Source of the DNA: an uncultured Clostridium sp.
Lineage (GTDB): Bacteria > Bacillota > Clostridia > Oscillospirales > Ruminococcaceae
Direction of reading: 5' to 3'
NCBI GenBank assembly: GCA_902490335.1
Contig: CABUDL010000001.1
Span: 124,001 to 188,000 of the forward strand
DNA: 64,000 nucleotides
Every line of letters begins with the position of its first letter. Position 1 is the stretch's first letter. The position numbers and the translations under genes are program-made. Below the pieces are notes generated by a model. The model saw only the letters and a list, made by a program, of their open reading frames with translations. It was not told where the DNA came from and searched no databases. Positions 59,199 to 64,000 of this stretch are shown one piece after another.

Positions 59199-59243
59199 AT
59201 AAGGGAGGCGTCCTCTTTATGGAAGAGGACGCCTCCCTTATCG
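59199..59243. terminator. Bidirectional terminator between TraX-like gene and dpaB
   Basis: AAGGGAGGCGTCCTCTT and AAGAGGACGCCTCCCTT form a perfect 17-bp stem with a five-base loop. Confidence 0.9.
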
Positions 59244-59257
59244 TTTTTGCAAAAGCT

Positions 59258-59842
59258 TCAGCAGAACAGCGGCTGAAGCTGGCGCGCCGACAGTGCGGAT
59301 TGCACAGTATCGGTCAGGCGGCTGAAGTCAGCGACAATCGAGCAGGGCTTTTGCTCGGGTGCATCCTGCCGCATCGGGACAAAGTAGATATTTTTGCTGT
59401 TGAGCAGCGAGCCGATGTTTTTCCCTGCGTTGGCAAGGGCATCGTTGGTGGATACCGCCAGCACCACCGGACGTGCGTTTCTCAGGTGGGCTTTGACGGC
59501 AAGGGTGACGCTGGTGTCGGTGATGCCGTTTGCCAGCTTGCCCAGGGTGTTGCCGGTGCAGGGTGCGACCAGCAGCACATCCAGCAGCTTTTTCGGACCG
59601 ATGGGTTCGGTCTGGGTCAGGGTGTGCCAAATCTCACGACCGCAGATTTCCTCGATGCGGCGGCGAAACTGCTGCGCACTGCCAAAGCGGGTATCGGTTT
59701 CATAGGCGTTTGGGGACAGGATGGGATACAACTGCCAGTCGGTCTGCTGCGCCATCTGTTCCATCTGGTCGATGACCTGCGAGAAGGTGCAGAAGGAGCC
59801 GGTCATGGCAAATCCCACCCGTACAGGAGCGTGTTCGTTCAT
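59258..59842 (-). CDS. dpaB: Dipicolinate synthase subunit B
   Basis: The 194-residue flavoprotein-like subunit of dipicolinate synthase (SpoVFB), which makes the spore-core dipicolinic acid from dihydrodipicolinate with DpaA. It resembles phosphopantothenoylcysteine decarboxylase-type flavoproteins: VGFAMTGSFCTFSQV near 8-22, VLLVAPCTGNTLGKLANGITDT near 88-109, and ARPVVLAVSTNDALANAGKNI near 122-142. I use the ATG at 59842 with GAGGTG upstream. It lies five bases after dpaA. Confidence 0.93.
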   Translation of the reverse strand: MNEHAPVRVGFAMTGSFCTFSQVIDQMEQMAQQTDWQLYPILSPNAYETDTRFGSAQQFRRRIEEICGREIWHTLTQTEPIGPKKLLDVLLVAPCTGNTLGKLANGITDTSVTLAVKAHLRNARPVVLAVSTNDALANAGKNIGSLLNSKNIYFVPMRQDAPEQKPCSIVADFSRLTDTVQSALSARQLQPLFC

Positions 59843-59847
59843 GTAGT

Positions 59848-60663
59848 TCACCTCGTTTTGGATTGTATGTCTGTTATCATCTGTATGACGGTGTCGCACA
59901 GGATGTTCCCTGCGGTGACCGGTGCTGTTTTGGCAGGCAGGGCAAGGGCATGGAGGCAGCGCAGTCCCAGCGAGCGTGCGGCAGGGTGGTCGATGCCGCC
60001 TTCACCGGAGGCAAGGTCGATCAGCAGGCAGTCGCCGGGAAGCAGCCGCAGCTGTTCCTTTCCCAGGATGGGCGCAGGGACAGTATTGAAGATGAGCTGC
60101 TGCTGCGGCAGCAGGGTGTCCATCTGCGCAAGGGGAAGGGCAGACAGCCCAAAGCTGCGCGCCAGCGCCAGGTCCTTTGGACTGCGGGCGCAGACGGTGA
60201 GCTGTGCGCCAAAGGCTGTCAGCAGCCGTACAAGGGGTTTTGTGCAGCGACCAAAGCCGGTGACCAGGCAGCGGCTTTCCCACAGGGTGATGGGCAGCTG
60301 ACTCAGCGCAAGCTCGATGGCAGCTTCGGCGGTGGGGACGGCGTTGAGCAGCGCCATCTCCTCCTGTTGCAGATAGCTGTGCAGCAAAAGGGAGCGGCGT
60401 TGGGCAAGCTGGTGCAGCTCGTCGGTCACCCTGCCGCAGAGCAGGATTGTGCCGCAGCGGCATTGCGAAAGCAAGGGCAGCAGAGCAGGCTCGACCAGCA
60501 CCGGAAGCAGCAGGAAGTCGGTTTGTGCGAGCATCTGCGGGTTGCTTTCACCGGGAATAAAACGCTCGACTCCATATCCGCGACGGCACAGGGCATCGGC
60601 AGCTGCACGCTGGCGGTCGTCGGTGCAGAGGACGGCAATGGATGCAAAAGGTTCAGGATTCAT
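59848..60663 (-). CDS. dpaA: Dipicolinate synthase subunit A
   Basis: The 271-residue NAD(P)-binding subunit (SpoVFA) of dipicolinate synthase. A Rossmann motif CLVTGFGRCTKPLVRLLTAFGAQLTVCAR near 132-160 (key residues GFGRC) and the phrase FNTVPAPILGKEQL near 194-207 are typical. The N-terminal half is more divergent than in Bacillus and shorter overall. The ATG at 60663 has GGAGGTGA upstream. dpaA and dpaB form one operon, expected in the mother cell late in sporulation; no sporulation promoter is obvious. Confidence 0.88.
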   Translation of the reverse strand: MNPEPFASIAVLCTDDRQRAAADALCRRGYGVERFIPGESNPQMLAQTDFLLLPVLVEPALLPLLSQCRCGTILLCGRVTDELHQLAQRRSLLLHSYLQQEEMALLNAVPTAEAAIELALSQLPITLWESRCLVTGFGRCTKPLVRLLTAFGAQLTVCARSPKDLALARSFGLSALPLAQMDTLLPQQQLIFNTVPAPILGKEQLRLLPGDCLLIDLASGEGGIDHPAARSLGLRCLHALALPAKTAPVTAGNILCDTVIQMITDIQSKTR

Positions 60664-60767
60664 ACAGGTCACCTCCATAGGATTGGGCAGGAACGGGCAA
60701 AGGAACAATCTATCCTATGAAAAATGCGGATTTTGGTGCAGGCTGAATGTTCATCTGTCGGGGAATG

Positions 60768-60776
60768 TGGTATAAT
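60768..60776 (+). promoter_or_regulatory. rlmD promoter element
   Basis: TGGTATAAT (60768-60776), an extended -10 without a clear -35, 31 bases before the TTG start. Confidence 0.45.
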
Positions 60777-60807
60777 AACAGAAAATACAGCACAGGGGGA
60801 AACGACT

Positions 60808-62292
60808 TTGGCAAAGAAAAAACCATTGAAAAAGGATAGAAAAGCGGGCAGAGGCAACCTGCCGGCACAAAAACAGCCGTTTTATTTACAGGCGCAGCAG
60901 CAGAGAAAACCAAAGCCGAAGAAGCAGCAGGAGGACTGGGACGAGCCGGCAATCGAGCCGGGAGAATATCCGGTCAGCTGCGACAGAATGGACGAACAGG
61001 GCAGCGGCGTGGTGTATTTGGAAGGAGAAAAGCTGCCGGTGGACGGATTGCTGCCCGGTGAGCAGGCGGTCATCGAGGTGTTTGGAAAGCGCAATCTGCA
61101 CGCAAGGCTGCTGCAAATCAAAAAGGCTTCGTCCAAACGGGTCAAGCCGCAGTGTCCTGCTTTTGCCAAGTGCGGCGGCTGCAAGATGCAGCACCTGCAG
61201 TACGACAGCCAGCTGGAGTGGAAGCAAAAGACGGTGGAGCAGCTGATGAAACGCTACATCGACGAGGGAGCCAAGCTCTATCAAATCGTTGGGATGGTAG
61301 AGCCGTGGCGCTACCGCAACAAATGCCATATCAGCTTTGGCATGAATGCCCGCAGACAGATTATCTCGGGCATCTATGAGGAAAACAGCCATCGGGTGGT
61401 GCCGGTAGAAAGCTGCCTGATTCAGGACAGCAAGGCGGACGAGATTGCGCGCTCGGTGCGAGCCATCATGAAGGAATGCAAGTTGACGCCTTATGATGAG
61501 GACAGTGAAACCGGATTGCTGCGGCATCTGCTGGTGCGCACCGGCTTTGCCAGCGGGCAGGTGATGGTGGTGCTGGTGACGGCTTCCCCGATTTTTCCGG
61601 CAAGGAGCCGCTTTGTGTCGCTGCTGCGGGAGCGTCACCCGGAAATCACCACCATTGTGATGAACTGCAACCCGAAAAAGACCAGCATGGTGCTGGGAGA
61701 GCAGGAGCGCATCCTGTACGGAAAGGGATATATCGAGGACATCCTCTGTGAAAAACGCTTTGCCATCTCGCCGCGCTCCTTCTATCAGGTCAATCCGCAG
61801 CAGACCGAGGTGCTTTACCAGCGGGCAATCGGCATGGCGCAGCTGCAAAAGGGACAGCGGGTGCTGGATGCCTATTGCGGGATTGGAACCATCGGCTTGA
61901 TTGCAGCCGACAAGGTCGATGAGGTCATCGGTGTGGAGGTCAACGCCCAGGCGGTCATGGATGCCAAAGCCAACGCAAAGCGAAACGGGGTGGAAAACAT
62001 CCGTTTTGTCTGCGCAGATGCAGGAGCCTTTATGACCAATCTGGCGGATGCGGGCGAGAAGATCGACGTAGTCTTTATGGACCCGCCGCGCAGCGGAAGC
62101 GACGAGGCATTTTTGCAGTCGGTTTGCCGCCTTTCCCCAGACAAGGTGGTCTATATTTCCTGCGACCCGCAGACCCAGAAGCGCGACCTGGCAGTTCTGC
62201 GCGCCGGCGGCTACCATGTAAGGGAAATCCAGCCGGTCGATATGTTCCCGCAGACTGCGCATATTGAGAGTGTATGTCTTTTGTCCAAATAG
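60808..62292 (+). CDS. rlmD: 23S rRNA (uracil-5-)-methyltransferase RlmD family
   Basis: A 494-residue SAM-dependent methyltransferase for uridines of 23S rRNA. A basic low-complexity N-terminus (about 1-45) leads into a TRAM domain, then the cysteine cluster CPAFAKCGGCKMQHL for a [4Fe-4S] centre, the SAM loop LDAYCGIGTIGL near 353-364, and the catalytic cysteine in VVYISCDPQT near 447-456. In Firmicutes the RlmCD enzyme modifies both U747 and U1939, so this may do both. The start is TTG at 60808 with GGGGGA upstream. The gene ends at a terminator shared with the ABC permease. Confidence 0.9.
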   Translation: MAKKKPLKKDRKAGRGNLPAQKQPFYLQAQQQRKPKPKKQQEDWDEPAIEPGEYPVSCDRMDEQGSGVVYLEGEKLPVDGLLPGEQAVIEVFGKRNLHARLLQIKKASSKRVKPQCPAFAKCGGCKMQHLQYDSQLEWKQKTVEQLMKRYIDEGAKLYQIVGMVEPWRYRNKCHISFGMNARRQIISGIYEENSHRVVPVESCLIQDSKADEIARSVRAIMKECKLTPYDEDSETGLLRHLLVRTGFASGQVMVVLVTASPIFPARSRFVSLLRERHPEITTIVMNCNPKKTSMVLGEQERILYGKGYIEDILCEKRFAISPRSFYQVNPQQTEVLYQRAIGMAQLQKGQRVLDAYCGIGTIGLIAADKVDEVIGVEVNAQAVMDAKANAKRNGVENIRFVCADAGAFMTNLADAGEKIDVVFMDPPRSGSDEAFLQSVCRLSPDKVVYISCDPQTQKRDLAVLRAGGYHVREIQPVDMFPQTAHIESVCLLSK

Positions 62293-62429
62293 AGGGGAAA
62301 TAAACCACAATCAAAGGCATGGTTTTGTGGCAGCGGTGGAATGGACAACCCTCACTTGGAGAAAGTGCAACACCGGTAAATTTTCTGTCCTTTAGAAAAG
62401 AAGAGGAAAAATTTGCCGAGTAACAAAAT

Positions 62430-62465
62430 AAAAAACACCTGCCGATAGGCAGGTGTTTTTTTGTG
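62430..62465. terminator. Bidirectional terminator between rlmD and the ABC permease
   Basis: AAAAACACCTGCC, GATA loop, GGCAGGTGTTTTTTT between convergent genes. Confidence 0.9.
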
Positions 62466-62475
62466 GATTATAAAA

Positions 62476-64000
62476 TCATTCGGTTTCCCGCAGGCGTTCC
62501 ACGATGGTCAGTTTGGCAACGCTGCGGTAGATTCCTAACGGGACCAGAGAGCCCAACAGGACAAACACCGGAAGCAGAAGGAAAATCGGCAGGATGGTAA
62601 AGCGGTAGGTGAAAAACCAGAAGAGATTTTCTACCGCGGAGCCGACCAGCGGTCCCATGAGCAGAGCAATCGCCAGCGAGAGCAGTCCGGCTCCGAGCGA
62701 GTAGCAAAGCCCTTCGTAGACCAGCATCTGCTTGAGCTGCCTGCCGGTCATGCCGACCGATTGCAGCATGGCAAATTCCCGCTTGCGGGTCAGGATGCCG
62801 GTGAGGATGGCGTTGAAGAAGTTGAGGATGCCCACCAGACCGATGATGAAGCTCAAGGTGCCGCCCAGCATCAGGAACATCGAGCGGAAGCTTTCAAACT
62901 GTGCGACATAGGTCGCCTTGCTTTCATAGTCGAACTGCGGGTTTTGATTCCGGGTGTAGTCGGCAAGGAAGCTTTCCATCGCGGCATTTGCCTCGTCGGT
63001 GGTATCAAAGGCGTAGAGCATGACCGAATCGGTGCCCGAGTCGGTGCAGAAGGTCTGGTCGTTGAGAATGAATTCATCCGAGCCGTAGTAGCGGTAGGAA
63101 AGGGCAGAAGGAACGCTGACCAGCGCACAGACGGTGTAATCGACATCCCGCCAGCGTTTGGCGCGGGAGGAATAGCCGGCTACTGTATCCAGATTGGTAC
63201 CCTCGGGGAAAACCTCTCCGGTGAGCGGATTGTAGTATTCCCACTCCTCCACATAGCGGATGGTGACGGTGTCGCCCACCTTTGCCCAGTGGGAATCCGG
63301 TTTCGGGGAGCCGTACTCATCCTCGTAGTAGACAGCGGCAATCGACCGGCTGCCGTCGGTGTACAGCGGCGAAAGGTCGCCCTCAAGCAGGTGCAGGTGG
63401 TCCAGCGCAAACGGCTCCATGCCGTACAGTTGGGCAGTATCGGCAATCAGTCCCTCCTGATTTTTTTCTTCCATCTTAATCGCGCGGTCCATCTCCTCCT
63501 GGCTCATCCACATACCGTGCAGGGTGCGGTAGTAGTCCTCGGTGATGAACTCCTGTGCCTCAAAGGTTCTGCCGTACACCCTGCCGCCTTCGGTGATGCC
63601 GCCCTGTGCCGTTACCTCGTCGATGACCGACTCCGGCAGCAGGGTGTCACCGCCGAAGAGAGCGCCGGTCTGAAAATATCTGGCATCCGCCAGAACGAAA
63701 TCGCTGGTGACGAAGTTGGCAAGATATTTGTCCATGTCAAAGCCGTTGGTGAAGGTGACGGTGAGGTTGAGCAGGACGACAGCCAGCGACAGGGAGAGAA
63801 CGGTGACCACCGTTTTGGTACGGTTGCGTCCCAGGTTGGATTTTGCCATCGAGAAGAGCGAAAGGTTTTTTACAGAACGTTTTTTCTTGCGCTTGATATT
63901 GCTGCCCTCGGTGTAGCGGACAGCTTCCACCGGAGAAACCTTAGCGGCTATCTTTCCGGGACGGTAGCAGGAGAGCAGCACAGTGAAGAGGGAAAACAGC
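62476..64000 (-). CDS. FtsX-type ABC transporter permease, C-terminal part (partial)
   Basis: At least 508 residues of a large MacB/FtsX-like permease; the frame stays open to the window edge, so the N-terminus is missing. The visible part begins with the end of one FtsX domain (SCYRPGKIAAKVSPVEAVRYTEG), then a basic linker, a membrane helix (TVVTVLSLSLAVVLLNLTV), a large extracellular domain of about 270 residues, and a second FtsX core (GTLSFIIGLVGILNFFNAI, ILTRKREFAMLQSVGM) with three helices. Such double-FtsX permeases export or sense peptides and antibiotics, usually with an ATPase encoded upstream. Substrate unknown. Confidence 0.85.
   Translation of the reverse strand, partial: LFSLFTVLLSCYRPGKIAAKVSPVEAVRYTEGSNIKRKKKRSVKNLSLFSMAKSNLGRNRTKTVVTVLSLSLAVVLLNLTVTFTNGFDMDKYLANFVTSDFVLADARYFQTGALFGGDTLLPESVIDEVTAQGGITEGGRVYGRTFEAQEFITEDYYRTLHGMWMSQEEMDRAIKMEEKNQEGLIADTAQLYGMEPFALDHLHLLEGDLSPLYTDGSRSIAAVYYEDEYGSPKPDSHWAKVGDTVTIRYVEEWEYYNPLTGEVFPEGTNLDTVAGYSSRAKRWRDVDYTVCALVSVPSALSYRYYGSDEFILNDQTFCTDSGTDSVMLYAFDTTDEANAAMESFLADYTRNQNPQFDYESKATYVAQFESFRSMFLMLGGTLSFIIGLVGILNFFNAILTGILTRKREFAMLQSVGMTGRQLKQMLVYEGLCYSLGAGLLSLAIALLMGPLVGSAVENLFWFFTYRFTILPIFLLLPVFVLLGSLVPLGIYRSVAKLTIVERLRETE

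Noticed and set aside
1..64000. CRISPR array, prophage, transposon or toxin-antitoxin module
   Set aside because: No regularly spaced repeat-spacer unit, transposase, integrase or phage structural gene was found. The DUF3796/HTH pair does not show a recognisable toxin.

Overview
The window looks like chromosomal core DNA from a spore-forming anaerobic Firmicute of class Clostridia, probably Oscillospirales-like. That placement is inferred from gene content, not from any alignment. Supporting genes are sporulation genes (yabP, yabQ, a spoVB-like flippase, dpaA/dpaB, dacF-type carboxypeptidases), an [FeFe] hydrogenase behind a Rex-type operator, diaminopimelate dehydrogenase, a second clostridial type IIA topoisomerase pair, a SAM-I riboswitch before metK, and strong AGGAGG-type ribosome sites. 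I see no prophage, insertion sequence, CRISPR array or integrase. Coding density is high, and most genes are separated by clear hairpin terminators and TTGACA-17-TATAAT-like promoters.

Layout. 0-7.6 kb: a SnoaL-like protein cut at the window edge, a lone pyruvate-kinase C-terminal domain, a minus-strand Smr/membrane-hydrolase pair, pyrE, a B3/4-domain protein, a two-gene chromate-type transporter, then yabP-yabQ-divIC-S1 protein. 7.6-13.4 kb: a nucleotidyltransferase fused to a coiled-coil module, a zinc-ribbon protein, a sigma-70 factor, the Rex-controlled ferredoxin-like/[FeFe] hydrogenase operon and dacF. 13.5-19.1 kb: pgi, a small P-loop protein, ddh, a Nudix hydrolase, an HPr-like protein, mtaB and an acylphosphatase. 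19.3-29.8 kb: purL, a CPBP-like membrane protein, yceD-rpmF, a PDZ/radical-SAM DUF512 protein, der, plsY and gpsA. 29.9-36.6 kb: topoisomerase B and A subunits separated by an unusual palindrome array, gdhA, and a DUF3796/HTH pair. 36.6-41.7 kb: RNase P RNA, tRNA-Leu(UAA), a structured intergenic region, secG, pcrA and a cysteine-rich protein. 41.8-50.3 kb: recJ-relA-dtd-MBL hydrolase-hemZ-uridine kinase-zinc ribbon. 50.5-55.4 kb: spoVB-like, mazG, hup, rqcP, SAM riboswitch, metK. 55.6-64 kb: a serine hydrolase, a second D,D-carboxypeptidase, a TraX-like protein, dpaAB, rlmD and the C-terminal part of an FtsX-type ABC permease that runs off the end.

How the genes fit together. Several groups handle one process each: spore envelope and dipicolinate (yabPQ, spoVB, dacF, dpaAB), redox disposal (Rex site plus hydrogenase), phospholipid synthesis (plsY, gpsA), stringent response and translation quality (relA, dtd, rqcP, mtaB, rlmD), and DNA topology and repair (topoisomerase pair, pcrA, recJ, HU). 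The cluster that in Bacillus runs spoVB-like/mazG/rqcP/yabP/yabQ/divIC/yabR is split here into two blocks about 43 kb apart.

The most unusual non-coding signals are the TTTCCCGGGAAA palindrome array between the topoisomerase genes, a long hairpin covering the yabP ribosome site, a 17-bp perfect inverted repeat before the TraX-like gene, and competing hairpins between tRNA-Leu and secG.
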